DNA from: Ophiobolus disseminans
Taxonomy: Eukaryota > Ascomycota > Dothideomycetes > Pleosporales > Phaeosphaeriaceae
NCBI GenBank assembly: GCA_010093685.1
Contig: MU006243.1
Location: 256,360 to 320,359, forward strand
Reading direction: 5' to 3'
Length of the DNA stretch: 64,000 nucleotides
Below, piece by piece: positions 22,851 through 35,366 of this stretch. Under the pieces are notes generated by a model that saw only the letters and a program-made list of their open reading frames with translations, was not told where the DNA came from and did not search any database. Each line of letters opens with the position of its first letter. The first letter of the stretch is position 1. The position numbers were made by a program, and so were the translations under genes.

Positions 22851-25800
22851 ATGAATATACACGCCCGCCCTGCAGCGGCCCCGACCACGCAGCAAGACCC
22901 CGCCGCCGCCGCCTCGCACCGTCGCACCTCGTCGCGCAACACGTCCATCTCGTCGTCGTCGGTGGTGACTGTCAAGAGAGCCGCCTCGCTGAGGGACGCG
23001 AGCACCGCTGAGCCCGCCGCCGCACCACCACCCCACACCTCGCGGGCCACACCGCCTCCCGCCGCCCGACGACGCTCCAGCGCGGCCAACGGCGCAGCAG
23101 ATGGCATTGGCGCCTTCCGCGAGGGCGCAGGCAACATAAACCGCTGGTCGCAGAGCACCGCCAGCAGCACCCGCTCGTCGCAGCACCACCACCACCCGAG
23201 CTTCTCGCGCAAGCTGAGCATCTCCACCGCCGGGCCCCTCTCCGCCCACGCGCTCCATGGAGCCGCAGCCCACCCGGCCTCGCCCTCACGTGTCAATTCC
23301 TCGCCCGCGCGCAACACCACCACCACCACCTACCCGTCCCACCGCTCGCCGGCATCGAGCCCCCGCCGTGCCCGGCCACGCTCGCCCGCATACGACCCCG
23401 TCCCGCCCGTGACGGCGCCCCCCAGACTCCCCCTGCTACCGCCCATACTACTGCCGGCCACCGTCTACGACCCGAACACGCCAACGAGCGCCTCCACGAA
23501 CAATTCCCCCTCCACCTCCGGCCTCTTCACCCCGAGTCTGCTCGCCTCCAGCCAGCCCAGGGACTACTTTAATTCGAAGCCCCTGTCCCCGCACCCCGCC
23601 AGCCAGCGGCCGTCGTCCCGCAGCAAGGCCGAGCGAGTGCTGGGGAAGTCGCCCCTGGGGTCGCCCGCCATCATCGGTGCTCAGGAGGGGGACGCAAGGC
23701 ACGACACCGCCTCGGGCGCACCTCGGCCGTCCACCGGACTGCGACCCTCGGTCCCCACATCGAGAGACGCGGCACAGAAAATTGCACAGAGCACGGGGCA
23801 TAGGCACGCTGCCTCCAGAGACCACTCCCGGAGCCAGAGCAAGGACCACCACAGAAACGGAAGCCGTGACCACAGCAGGAGCACGAGCAAGGACCACCAT
23901 CGCAGCGAGAGCAACACGAGCGCCAGGTTAGACGACGGCTACTCGGGCACCCCTCGCGCCCGGGAGCGGAGGGAAAAGGACAAGAAGACGATGCTTTCGA
24001 GGGCCTTGCAGAAGGCGAACACCGCAGTGCTGCTCGACAATGCTCAGAACTTCGAGGGCGCCACGGAGGCGTACGAGGACGCGTGCAAGTTGTTGCAGCA
24101 GGTCATGATCCGCAGCTCGCAAGAGGAGGACCGGCGGAAACTTGATGCAATTGTGAGTGCTGTCCCACAGCTGCCACCCTAGCGGTGTGTACTAACCTCC
24201 GCAGCGCGTGACGTATACCAATCGCATAGAGGAGCTCCGCCGACTGGATCCGGGGTATCAAAATGGCATCGGCAAGTCGCTGCCAGCTCGCCCGATGAGT
24301 GGTGAATCACTAGACGAACAGCGATCCATGCTTCTCATGGACGATGACGAGCCCGCCATAGTACAAACAGCCTCAACGGCACGGATAGTGAACGACCGGT
24401 CTGTTGACGATCCGCCTTTCACAGCGGACCCCGAGCCGCCTCCCATGCAACAACTGCCTCTCCGACGACCCGAGTTTACACCACGGGAATCAGTCATCTC
24501 AACCGCTATCCGTGATGTGCAGAGGGGGCTGCAGACGTCGCAGTTCCATCTGCAACCACCTCCTGGACGATTGGCAGACCCGATCCCGCCCCTACGGACC
24601 CCCGGGCTGGAGTCTCCAATGGATCGAACGTACATGCCTCCGCCGCTGTCTCCCAAGAGGTCGAAGTCGCCTCTCTTTGGCGCCGTCGAGCCGGTAGAGC
24701 AGAACAAGCTGTTACAGCCGCAGCCGCCAGCACAGCCAAAGCATCAGCGCGTACAAAGTAGCGAATCGACATCGTGGCTTGATACCATCGACGAATCTGG
24801 AGGGTCGTCGTGCTCGTCGTCTGTGCAATCATTGTCCCCAGGCGGAGTACGGCGGAAGCACATTAGGAATACAAGTGGAGCTACAGAGGCCGAGTTCGAT
24901 GCAGCCCTGGACGCGGCCGTGGAAGCTGCATATGATGAAGGTTATGAGCCATATGATGACGAAGACTCTGCAGATCTCATCGCTACGAAACTAAGAAATG
25001 TGGAATTAGCCAAAGAGCGAGTACGGGAAGCAGAGCGAGAGGAGGCGATTGCGGCGGCAAAGTACCGCTACAAGGAAACCCTTCTCCGCAACGAAGCTTT
25101 ACCACATGTCCGGGAAAGCGCGGAACTCAATTTCAATGACGAGGCGGACGAGGACGAGCGGTTACTGGATGAAATGACACAAGAGTACATGCTCGATGGT
25201 TTTGACTTTGGCTTGCAAACGAAGTCATCGTTGCCACGACAATCGGACTCGAGTGGGTTTTCTGGAAGCACGTACAACAGTTCCGTGTCCTCGCACAGAA
25301 CAACGGGTGGAACGTCACTCTCAACCGTTGCAGAGGTATTGCAAGCACGAATTCCCAAACCAGCTCCATCACATTCCCCGCCCCCGGTCCCTGCGCCCTC
25401 AGGCTCGTTACCTCCCGTCCCGGAATCGCAAATGGCGCAGATAGCCGACGCTGAGGAGCCGACCCCACGACCGACCACTGCAACCAAAGATGCTGCGTCA
25501 GTACGCAGTCGACGACTATCAGGAGTGAATGCCAAAACTCTGAAGATTGAGACATCATTACCACCAGTACCCGCTGCCCCGCATACCGATAAGCCACCTG
25601 TTCCAGCGAAAGACTCCCCGCTTGACCTCTCAATCGCACCCAAGTCCGCGGGTGCAGCCACATTCGGTAGTACTCAACCAACTCTTGACCCAGCGTTCAA
25701 AGTACCAGCTTTGCCATTGGTGACGCAACAGGTGGGACTTGCGGCTCCCTCGCCACAACCGATCCCGTACAGTCCCGCAGAGACCTTCATGACCATATCC

Positions 25801-27109
25801 CCGGCTACACCGGCGCTCAACCATGCCGTGTCTATCGAATCCGGTCTTGTACCCGGATCACCGAAGAATGGCAAAACCTCGGCAATGGGTATCAGGAAGA
25901 ACAAGTCGTCACTCAGCCTGAAGCAGCGCACATTGTCAATATCTAGTCCAGATGGGTCCGACGGCTCTATCGGTACGCCCTTGAGTCAGACGTTCTCTCT
26001 CGCAGGAGGACGCAAACAGAGCAATGCGGGGTTACCCATGCCCACGCCTATCTTACCAACGTTCAATGTTGATGGATTACCGAGTGGTGGCATGCACCTC
26101 TTCGAGAGCGACATACATTCGCCTTTTTCACCAGGTTCACCAAGTCCAGCGGTAGCCAATGCGCCAATACCGTTAGAGCCATGTCCGGACTCGTATTTGT
26201 TGCGACCCTTCTGGCTTATGCGGTGCTTCTACCAGACCATCGCGCATCCCCGAGGCGGGTATCTGTCAACCAAGCTCTTCATACCTCGTGACGTCTGGCG
26301 AGTCAAGGGTGTGAAGCTGAAGAATATCGAGGACAAGATTGCAAATTGCGATTTGCTCACAGCAGCCTTGCAGAAGCTTGCGTCTGTTGACACACTCGAC
26401 GCTGATGCCATGCTCGAAGAGATGCAAGCACTAGAAGTAGTACTCGACCAAGTACAAACCCAACTCGCAAAGAAGCTTGGCAACGAAGTAGGTGTACACA
26501 GCGTCTCCACCCTCTTCAAAGACGCACATACAGTCGGCGAAGGCGCATCCATGGACGGCTTAAGTAGACAAACCACGCAAGACCACCCGCCCAAGAGCGC
26601 CGTTGCGCAGGGTAAGTCGTACCTCACTTCATGGCGCAAACTCCGTTCCAAGAACTCGGGCGTCAACCTTGCTAGCATGGCAAGCAGCAAGAGCGAAGTC
26701 CCCAAAGACTCGCTCGTCATGAACACCCTCCCCATGACCAGTCTCCCCACCATTCGCTTCGCCAAACGAGACATCTCGGGCGTGCACTTTGAAGGCCCAA
26801 ATTCGGGGTACATGAGCAGCTTAGCGCGGTTATTCGATTCAGTGCAAATACTGGGTATGTCCTCCCACTCCACCTATACTTCCCGCCCCTCTCATGTTTC
26901 CTTTTGCTAACTCACCACCAGATCAAATCGCCCGCCAAGTCGAAGACCCCGGCCTCAAACACTCGTCCCCCACACACGTCGGCCTCGAACTCTCGGCCCG
27001 CCACGCCGCTGAGTTCTTCGGCTTTTACATCTGTCGCTTCGTGCTCACCGACGTCACTATGATGCTGGATAAGTTTATTAAGAGAGGGAGCGAGTGGGTG
27101 CTGGTGTGA
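22851..27109 (+). CDS. Large MIT-domain protein
   Basis: Three exons (introns 24153-24204 and 26855-26921) give 1379 aa. The first 370 residues are low-complexity, rich in Ser, Ala, Pro and His, with Ser/Arg-type repeats before the domain. An MIT (microtubule interacting and trafficking) three-helix domain is at about residues 380-450, beginning RALQKANTAVLLDNAQNFEG and spanning intron 1. MIT domains usually bind ESCRT-III tails in endosomal traffic. A long disordered middle follows. A conserved helical C-terminal part (about 1100-1379) contains PFWLMRCFYQTIAHPRGGYL and ends in FVLTDVTMMLDKFIKRG. ATG 22851 is the first in-frame ATG. No enzymatic domain is seen. The trafficking role is inferred from the MIT domain alone. 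Confidence 0.85.
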
Positions 27110-27211
27110 AATGGAGTGGAATGCACTTGACTGGAATGCTCTGAACTGAAATGGATTCACCGACGTGGTTTAATGTTATGTGTATGTGTGTAATGAGAGG
27201 CACGTTTACCT

Positions 27212-27242
<31 letters not shown>

Positions 27243-27662
27243 GGAAATGCTTCTTGGTTGTTTGTCATTGAATATGTGGATGTACTGGAGCTGGGGACTT
27301 GCATTTGCGGGGGAAAGTTAGCATGAGGGGCGTTTGCTTTTCTCGTTTGCATACCTGCTTGGTTCTGTTTGCTTTTTGGTCGTTTCTTATTGTCTGAGAT
27401 ATCCCTCCCTTTTGATTGCTAGAGCTGAGCTGAGAGCTGGAACTGGAGCTGAGTTGATGTATAGCTGGTAGGTAGTCTTAGCTGAACATTTTATTATATA
27501 GTTGCGGCTTCTTCTCTTGTGTATCACTGCAGTTGATGTGTTACTTTGCTTTTTGGATAGTTCCGTGTATAGACGTGTTGATTATAAAGTACACAGGACA
27601 GACAGACCAGCGGCACTCACTACGAGACTCGAAAAAACGTCGCAACGAAAAAGACTCAAAGC
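27110..27662. other. Tail-to-tail intergenic region with CT tract
   Basis: Convergent 3' flanks of the MIT gene and the secreted-protein gene. Apart from the pyrimidine microsatellite near 27211-27242 nothing stands out. Confidence 0.5.
27211..27242. repeat. CT dinucleotide microsatellite
   Basis: An almost uninterrupted CT tract of about 30 bp with one TTT interruption, in 3' flanking DNA. Confidence 0.9.
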
Positions 27663-28669
27663 TCAACCCACAAACACCCTCCCAACCCTCCCAAGCCCCG
27701 TCCCAGCCACCCTCTCCTCCCACCTCACAACCGCATCCCCCCACCTCTCCCTCCCGCGCCCCCAAAGCTCCTTATGCGTATAATACTTCCCCCGCGCATG
27801 CCCCGTCTTTCCCTCGGCCCCGATATCGCGCTTCTGTGCTGCATCATCGCCCCCCTTGGTGCTCTCCGCGCCCGCGCGCCCCGGCAAGTTGAGGAAGCGG
27901 CCCCACGCGACTTCCGCGTTCTCGAGACTGCTGCTTGCGCGCAGGGTGCGCAGGACGGCTTGCGAGGAGATGAGTTCGTTTTGCAGCATGGCGGATTGTA
28001 GCGTTGAGAGGGATTGTTGGAGCGCGTTGATAGCGAGGGATATTGGGGCGTTCATTTCGCGGTGGTACGCGCTGTGTGGAGAGTTAGTCAATGCTGGGAC
28101 AGAGTAGCAAGGGAGAGTGGCGTACCGGCCCAGCGATATGAGTGATGTGCTCAGATTGGGTATGGTGGAGACGTAGTCGATGTACGGCGTTGAGAGGTCT
28201 GTAGTGGCGTTTGCGAGGGCAGTAGGGACTGTGGACGGGAGGGTCATGCTTGTTGTCAAGGGGAGAGTGGGAGTCCATGGTGCGGGAGCTGTGATGTTTG
28301 TAGTTGCGTCTGTGATATTGCTGGGAAGGAGCCAAGCCGTCTATGATCCCGTCAGCATACTCCTCCTAAATCAATGTACACTTCATCAGTGCATACCTTG
28401 TTCGTATCAATCTCGAACTTCATTCTCAACACCGTGGTCGTGATGTTGTTCACCAGATCCGCCGTGCCCATGCCGCTCCCACCGCCAAAGCCCCAGCCCC
28501 GGTTCGGATTCTTCTGGTCTCCGATCGTGTTCGCAGCCGCATTGACAACGGTTCTCAGATTAATAAGGTCCTGGACGGCGGGTGTGGCGATGGCTGCGGG
28601 CGCGAGGATGATGCCGGTGACGAGCATGTTGGTGAGCAGTGAGTAGACCTTGGTGTGGGCTGAGAACAT
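27663..28669 (-). CDS. Predicted secreted protein of unknown function
   Basis: Three exons (introns 28341-28396 and 28072-28125) give 298 aa. The N-terminus has a hydrophobic segment (LLTNMLVTGIILAPAAIATPA) that looks like a signal peptide. The mature part has several Asn-X-Ser/Thr sites (NIT, NAT, NLS), a helical middle of about 90 residues, and a Gly/Arg/Trp-rich C-terminus. I do not recognise a family and no catalytic motif is visible. ATG 28669 was chosen because it places the signal peptide at the start. The same frame is open upstream to an ATG at 29146, which would add about 159 residues of non-conserved-looking sequence. The good splice signals support a real gene. Confidence 0.65.
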
Positions 28670-29171
28670 GCTAGGTTGACAATGTATGCTAGCAAACGTG
28701 GACGTTGCTAGGCTTGTAGATGAGAGGTGTTGAGATGAGGAATGGTGCTGTATGCTGCTGGTGCTAGGTTTGGTTTCAGGGTAAAGGTGTTGGTGGATGG
28801 AAGATGAGACGCAGAGATGGGAACGAAATTTGTGACCAGAGTAGCTGGTGGCAGGTGGAAGGCGGTAGTGGCTATTTGGAGCAGGTAGGTAGGTCGGACC
28901 AGCAAGATGTTTTGTCCAGGGACTATGGGTGGGATCGTCCCCTGGGAGAAAGAACGGTGCTCTGAGATGAGGAGGGCGCATCTGAGCTGCAAGTGTAGAA
29001 GTCGACCCGACTAAACAGTCGGTACTGCCTTCCACTCCAGGCTTGACCGAACGCGCTTGCCATTCCGCCAGTACTCGATGTTCGTTAAGACCAATGGGCT
29101 TCGTTACGTATGAGGATGCCGAGGAGACGAGGAATGTTTGGTTCATGTGCTACTTCAGCGTTTTGTTTATA
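28670..29171. other. Upstream region of the secreted-protein gene
   Basis: Open in the same frame as the downstream gene up to 29146, but the translated sequence is irregular and looks like a chance open frame or leader. Also holds the 3' flank of the membrane-protein gene. Confidence 0.4.
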
Positions 29172-30521
29172 CTATCCAAAATGAGGTATAAAATCTGTCC
29201 ACTCTGGCGTTTTATATATTCCTTTTGGCGCTGCTCGCAAACCCACGAAGACTTCAGCAACTAGATACAGTCTAGCGAGACCATATAAGACCGGCAAAAT
29301 GGTACAAATCCCAACCCAGGGCCGCTTTAACCAAAGTAGCCCGTGTTTGTTGTCCAAGTCGTCCCATGAGTGACTTTTGATGGTCCATTGACACTGTATC
29401 GTTCGAATGACCACCCTATTTCCGATCCACAGCGCGGGCATGCTGACCATGATAACCAAAGAGCATACTCTCCAAGCTATACGTTCTAGTGGAGTTGCAA
29501 ACCCGGAGTTCCATGCTGCCAAATGTATCGCGCCAACTACGATAAACACTCCTATTGTGAGAAAGTAATGAGTCTCGGACTTAAAGCTGGCTTCAGGTGT
29601 CTCCAGCATCTGGCGTAACATGCCATAGGATCGATATTTGCAAAAGTGCTTTCGGAGTTTCTTCGGTTTCTTCGGCTTCTTCTGATGTAGAACCATCTCG
29701 GAAGATCCAGTGGTTGTCTTTATCGTGTATGTGCCTCGTGGTGCAATATTGATACGTGTGGGTATATTAGCCTCGTATGGCTTGTTCCACCACAGATAAT
29801 ATATCAGTATAGCGCATGGAAGATATGCCAGCGTACTGGTTTCCAACGTACTAAGCGGAAGATGCTGTATGAGTCGTGCAATACTCTGGACGAGGAGCCA
29901 AAATATCTGGAACAGGGTGAGAGTCTTGATGAGACCATCCGCTTTCCCCTTGTCTCGAATTTCATCCTCCGTGATGAAAGAGTCTGTATCTATCTCTCCA
30001 TCGAGAAGACAGAGAGCGATAGTATCTGGAAGCAGATAGCGCAGGTCCTTGTTGTCCGTGTCGTGGGGAGATGGTGAAGCAAAGCCGCCCATGCCCGCGT
30101 AGAATGCATGTGTCATGCTGCATGACTCTCGACCCAACACTGACACCATGGATTCATAATCTTTCTTCGCCATAAATCGTTCTCGAAATGCAAAATGAAC
30201 AAATATTTCGGGTGCGACAGCCCCCAGAAACAGACACGCAGTGCGATCGAGGTACCGTTGTTGCCAAGTCGAACTTGGTGGAGGGATGTCAGGATGAATT
30301 GCAGTCCAGCAGCAAAGGAAGACGGTGAGCAGACAAGGCCATATGATATCCAGCGTGCTACGGTAATTTGGCGCTGAATACCAGCCTTGTTTACCGTCTG
30401 GATCTCCGTCGATAGTTGGGTCCTTAGCACCAGCAGCAACAACGGCCACAAGAGTAAGGAAGAGAACAAGCATGATTGAAGAATAGATTTCCTGACAGCT
30501 TGACGATCCGGAGTATTGCAT
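29172..30521 (-). CDS. Multi-pass membrane protein of unknown function
   Basis: Single-exon 449-aa frame. A hydrophobic N-terminus (LVLFLTLVAVVAAGA) is followed by an extracellular-looking loop and then about six further hydrophobic segments, among them DIIWPCLLTVFLCCW, LGAVAPEIFVHFAF, TLTLFQIFWLLVQSIARL and YFLTIGVFIVVGAIH. Conserved-looking blocks are the first TM with its following HPDIPPP and the DKGKADGLIKTLTLFQ segment. A lysine/proline-rich cytosolic loop (HQKKPKKPKKLRK) lies in the middle. The pattern resembles a large fungal family of uncharacterised integral membrane proteins, some found near incompatibility genes; that likeness is from memory. The start could instead be an internal Met at residue 17, directly before the signal-like stretch. 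Confidence 0.75.
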   Translation of the reverse strand: MQYSGSSSCQEIYSSIMLVLFLTLVAVVAAGAKDPTIDGDPDGKQGWYSAPNYRSTLDIIWPCLLTVFLCCWTAIHPDIPPPSSTWQQRYLDRTACLFLGAVAPEIFVHFAFRERFMAKKDYESMVSVLGRESCSMTHAFYAGMGGFASPSPHDTDNKDLRYLLPDTIALCLLDGEIDTDSFITEDEIRDKGKADGLIKTLTLFQIFWLLVQSIARLIQHLPLSTLETSTLAYLPCAILIYYLWWNKPYEANIPTRINIAPRGTYTIKTTTGSSEMVLHQKKPKKPKKLRKHFCKYRSYGMLRQMLETPEASFKSETHYFLTIGVFIVVGAIHLAAWNSGFATPLERIAWRVCSLVIMVSMPALWIGNRVVIRTIQCQWTIKSHSWDDLDNKHGLLWLKRPWVGICTILPVLYGLARLYLVAEVFVGLRAAPKGIYKTPEWTDFIPHFG

Positions 30522-31610
30522 TCGTCGTCCATATACTGATTAGATTTCATACGGCATGCACAAGGCTCCAGCTGGGCTACATGTGCTGCGCCTCCACGAC
30601 GCAACCTGAGCAATCTGCATGTCCAATAACGACCTTAAGTTTCGGAGGCTGTGTATCGAGACTGATGTAGAAAGTAAGTAGGTCACCATTTTCCTCCTCC
30701 ACAGTCATTACGTACAAGATAGCCTGTATGCTCATATCGTGAGATCAAACCTCGTTGGGCTGGACTAGACCCAGCAGCAGCAGCACAGCCACCACCCAGC
30801 CTTGCTCCTATCAGGATCTCCACTCAAGTCCGATGGTGACATCGTTGTGGAAAAGACCGAGGACTCAAAAACTTCATGGTTGGCAGCGAATTCGATTTGA
30901 GACAGGACTGGGCAAGAGGTAGGCGCGTGGGTTGACCTCAATCCGCCACAACGAGGCAGCCTCGACAGGCAGGTGTAGGATCAACCAACCGTTACTCTGC
31001 TTTTTGCGAGGCTGTGTTTAGGATGAATACTTCAGGGCTCATGGTAAATCCAATGATGGGGTAATGCGAAGATGCATCGAATGTAGTTGCTCACTGGTAT
31101 CCGGCTTCTGGCTCCATTCCATGGCGACTTAGCACATGGCGGCTGACGGATCTCTGCTTGAACAGGATGCAACCTTCTTACATGCCGCTTGAAATTTCAA
31201 TAATGTAGCAGAACGAGTTTGCCATAGCCCGAAAATTAGGATGGATGATAGAGTGGTGTGCGACGGAACTGAGAAGTCTAGCGCGTTTAGCCTCGGTCTA
31301 CAAGCCACTACGTTTCCGCGAGTTGTCAATTGGGATGGACACACAGTCAGTAGAGACACAACGTGTCTCAATCTCTTCATAGTACATCTTGATTGGTCTT
31401 GCCTTTCTATCCCATCTACCGCCAACACTTGTTCTATGAGGCTGTTCGTAGCCAGCAAGACAGCCGAGTAAATTGAAAACTTTACAGTGACGCGCGATAT
31501 ACTTCAATGACTTTTCCTCCATCAGCACCTCCTACTATGCATACTGCACAAGTAGTACAAGACACTCAAGCCCAACAACCCACCCACACCCGCTCCTCAG
31601 CCTCACCCCA
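30522..31610. other. 1.09-kb intergenic region
   Basis: Promoter of the membrane-protein gene and 3' flank of the next gene. It has a short AGC-repeat at about 30772-30787. No protein-like frame. Confidence 0.4.
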
Positions 31611-33188
31611 TCAGGCTCTCCACCCCATTTCGATCGCGACATCGTCATCTGTCGGATACCACTTCTCCCCATCCATCTTTTTCCCGATCCTGACCCGAGT
31701 CATCTGCTCCATACGCAGCTCGTCTGCCTCATCTTCGTCCTGCTCTTGCGACCCTGGAGCCGGCAACCTGGCAGCACGGTGCCGCGTTTGAGTCTCCGGA
31801 ACCTCATCTTCGACGACAACCTCTTTCAAGTCCCAATGACTGGTGGCCTGGGTGGCAGCCGTAGCCGCCTCGACCCTAATCTCTGGCTCCGTTATTCCGA
31901 GCAGGTGCGCGATCAGCTGAGTCGTCTCGTCGACCATGTGCCGGAAGGGGTATGGGGTACCGTCGTCCTCGTATGTAATCTTGGTATCGAGGGTGGAGAA
32001 GTCGTACTTCGATGAGCTGATCGTCTGTGTGGGGTAGGGATTGAAAGGCTTGTCTGCCATATACGCCTGTTTGAGCTTGTGCTGGTAAGCTGCGGTATGC
32101 GCTTGTCCCTCGCCGTAGAGCTGGAGAGCAGAATTGGGCACGGTACCGCCGGCCGGTACGGTGATGTCGGTACCTGGCGGCTGGGTCAAGGTATCTTTGA
32201 GGACGTCGGCGAATTCGCCTTCCATCTTGCCTATAATAAGGACTTTATGAATCCCGCGAAGACCAAGCAGCGCTCCAGCAAGACTTCGCTCCGTGCTGTT
32301 GATTTTCCACGCCAGAGCTGTCTTGTCTTGCTCGCTCGATTTGGCGGCAGTAAGCCTGCTCAGCTGCTCACTTGCAAACTTTGACATCGCAGGCGAAGCT
32401 AGGTAGTCGACATATCGTGTATATAGCACGGATCCCTTCACCACCAGCTTGATGCCTCGAATATAATGAGGGTTCGTCCCATCACTGCGTGGGTGAAGTG
32501 ACTGTAGGGCGACAGCGAGGCGGAGGTCCGCGAACTCATTTCGCTTGCTCGCGTCCAAGTGAATCTCCAAAATGCGGATTTGACGCGGTATGCTGCCGAC
32601 GTGATGGACCAGAGCTGTGAAGTGGTCACTGTTTCTGGCGTCCTCGAGGACGACATGCTCGAGAGACGGCTGACGCCGGCTGCCCCCCTTTGCCGCTGGC
32701 GCTGTCCTCCGGGCGCGCGACTGCCTCTGCGTAGAAGTGGTTTGGTCGTTCTGATCTCCGTCCCTTGGCTCTTCTTGCGTTCGGTTTCTGGTGCGTCGCA
32801 GTCTATTTGTTGAGGTAACCTCTTCGTCCTAGTCGTAGTCCTCGTCTTCTTGAAGGCTTCGAGGCAGTAGCTTACGTCTCCACAGAATTCGGCCGGCTTC
32901 AGCTTCTCCGTCACTTGATTCCGTGCTTTCCTGGTCCGGTACCACTAATAGCTCTCTCGTTGACCCTCTGGCCCGCTTAGTAGTCGCTGTGACTGCTGGT
33001 ATTCCACCTGGAGCACGTCGACGTGGTCCTGAAGCTGGTGTTGGCCTGGAAAGTGCTTTAATCTTTGGCTCGGTAGTCGTATCCTGCGCAGACCGGCGCT
33101 CAGGTACTTTGACGACAATGGTGTCGCTATCATGGCTGGATGACGACTTTTGAGGTCTTTGCGCTTCCTTCTTGTCGGAGGTGGCCAT
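31611..33188 (-). CDS. Hypothetical disordered protein, possible unusual intron
   Basis: From the ATG at 33188 one frame runs to a TAG at 32829-32831, and the same frame then stays open to the stop at 31611. A 54-nt intron with a GTAAGC donor and an AAG acceptor (32822-32875) removes the TAG and keeps the frame, giving 507 aa. The N-terminal 170 residues are charged and disordered. The C-terminal part contains a folded-looking segment (HHVGSIPRQIRILEIHLDAS, VLYTRYVDYLASP) and an acidic tail. I recognise no family. The alternative is a nonsense mutation, or two separate genes. No membrane or signal segments are present. Confidence 0.6.
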
Positions 33189-33645
33189 GGTTTATAAGTG
33201 ATCGTGTAGGAGTGGGAAGAGAGAAATTATGTGGATTTGAGAGTAGAGGTGAGAGGGCTTCAATATATAAATAAGATGGATAAGCTGGAGTGGAGGTGAA
33301 AGAGGAGACATATTAAGCGTGGCCTAGCGCGCCAACAGTATTACCCTGGATGTGATTCACATACATCTTTAAGACCGCTCTTCTACTCTTCATACAGCAG
33401 CCTGGTGACTACATCAGTTTGTAGCCTGCATCACGCGATTTTGCCAGCTGTAGGTATTCGCTTGGGTCACACAGAGGGAGTAGTGTGGCCGGCCAAATAC
33501 CAAACGGCATATCTTCCTGTTGCAGCTCGAAGATGATCTACCCTACCTCACGACAGTGTAGCCACCTGGTCCACGCTTGGAGCGAACGCGATAGATCCCA
33601 ATATTGAGTAGGCGCGTCTTGCAGCCGAACAGTCCACGATTGGCG
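33189..33645. other. Intergenic region
   Basis: Promoter of the gene at 33188 and 3' flank of the next gene. AT-rich near 33240-33300. Nothing else seen. Confidence 0.4.
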
Positions 33646-35366
33646 TTAAACACTTCCACGATCCCCTCTTGATGGTGCACTAGCTTTTTCGTATGCTCTC
33701 CACCACAGTGCCAAGTTCGTCGCGACCAAAAGGTCCATCATCTTCAGGCCCTCATCCTCTAAGATTATCTTCCCCAGCTTAGCCTGCTTCCCACCAAAGC
33801 CACCTCCCGCGAACTCTTGTCCAAGGGACAGATCTAGACGGTCCATAGACGTTCTAGCCCCTTCTACATCGTCCCGATTAATAGACACAGAAGAGCCATT
33901 ACGGCTGTGTCGTCCGCGGTGAAAGAAGGATGACCGTTTCGAAGTCTCCTCACCCCTGGGCGTAGAAGACGCGGAGCCGCTCGGTAGGTTGAACCGAAGC
34001 TCGCTCACAAGAGCTGCAGCTGGTGGCGCGCCTTGTAGACCTGGGACGATATGGCGACACTATCGGAGCGTTAGTGATCATGCTAATGTACTGTCTTGCG
34101 CGGCCTACCTTTAATGATCCTCCACCTGCTCCTGTGATGAATTCGCATCGTCCATTCCAGGGGCTTGTGAATACATAGCCACGGAAGCTTGTTTGTCTGT
34201 CTGATACTTGTATGGTACTGTACGTCTGTTTCTCATTTGTCAGAAATGCAGGTGGCGGTGCGGATCTCGCATCAACTGAAGCCCTCTCGGCTCGTGCATC
34301 ATAGCTGCCCCTTGAATCTGGGCGTCGCGAGTTGTAATCATTTGAATTATTCTTGCGGTGTCCGAAGCCACCGTTGACATACTGTGAGCCCTCCATCCAC
34401 AAGCGTCGTCTGAAGGTGTTCTGTGGATCCGAGGACTGGCCAGCCATATACGAAATTGGCACTTGCGCTAGTGATGGCGCCCCTCCCGTTTGGAAGGAAC
34501 GCTCAGAGAGGTCACTCGGGCGGCTTGGTAGGGGTGGCCGGCCTGTCTCATCCGAGTGCAGGAACTTCGAATAGCCTGGATTTGTGATGTCGATATACAT
34601 CGGAGCCCCGACTGACCTCTTGGCACCCATATCATTGAAGGTGGAAGAAGATACCTCAAGGACAGGCGGATCTTCGATTCGGGCAACATTCCATTGGGCG
34701 CCAGAAGCAGGGTCCCGCCGAATTAGTGTAAGCGATGTTCCTGTCTGTCGTGATCTCTCTGGCGATCGACGTGGAGAAGGCGCCAGCCGTTGGTTTTCTC
34801 CTTGATACTGGGAGGGTGCAAGAGGCTGTGGTGGGTTATAATTTGGAGCCAGCGTTTCGGGCCTCGTTGAATAATTTCTTGCAACGACGTTTTGTCTGTT
34901 GCCGAAGTCTTTGATCGGTTCAAGCGTTCCAGAGAGAGGTTTCCGTGTCGGTGGGCCAGTTGGAGCACCTGCCACAGCCTTGCGCTGGACTGCTGGCATA
35001 GGCGGGGCATTCGAGGTTGGCTGACGTTGTCCCGCATAGTCAAGGTCTTGGAACTCAGGAGGCGCAACAAGGTTTGCATCTTCCGGCTGCTCGACATGAA
35101 GAAAGTAAAGAGAGCTCGTGATGTCTTCTGCGGTAACCACCTTCTCCCTGGGTTTCATCGGCGATAGAAAGACATCTTTATATGATCAGAGCACAGTCTA
35201 TAGAAATGAGAGGGACAGCCGTACCTTTGCTGCCCGGCACCCGTGCAATGTAGAGAACCAGCGGCTCATGTCTCACGTGTGTGGGGTTTCTTGGGTACGC
35301 GGGCGGATTGGAGGCAAGCGCCGTGAGAGAAGATAGCGACCTAGCTTCAATAGCTTGGGTCGACAT
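33646..35366 (-). CDS. Conserved-looking fungal protein, largely disordered
   Basis: Three exons (introns 35176-35224 and 34060-34108) give 540 aa. The N-terminus (LSSLTALASNPPAYPRNPTH, VLYIARVPGSKDVFLSPMKP, ITSSLYFLHVEQPED) looks ordered. It is followed by 250 residues rich in Pro, Ser, Arg and Gln. A second ordered block (TFRRRLWMEGSQYVNGGFGH, YVFTSPWNGRCEFITGAGGG) then leads to a short helical C-terminus. The block order suggests a fungal-specific family of unknown function. No signal peptide or membrane segment. Introns have standard signals and the frame closes exactly, so the gene itself is well supported. Confidence 0.75.

Noticed and set aside
22739..23329. Long minus-strand open frames within the first exon of the MIT gene
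   Set aside because: GC-rich codon bias on the coding strand opens the opposite frame; the product is low-complexity Ala/Gly/Arg.
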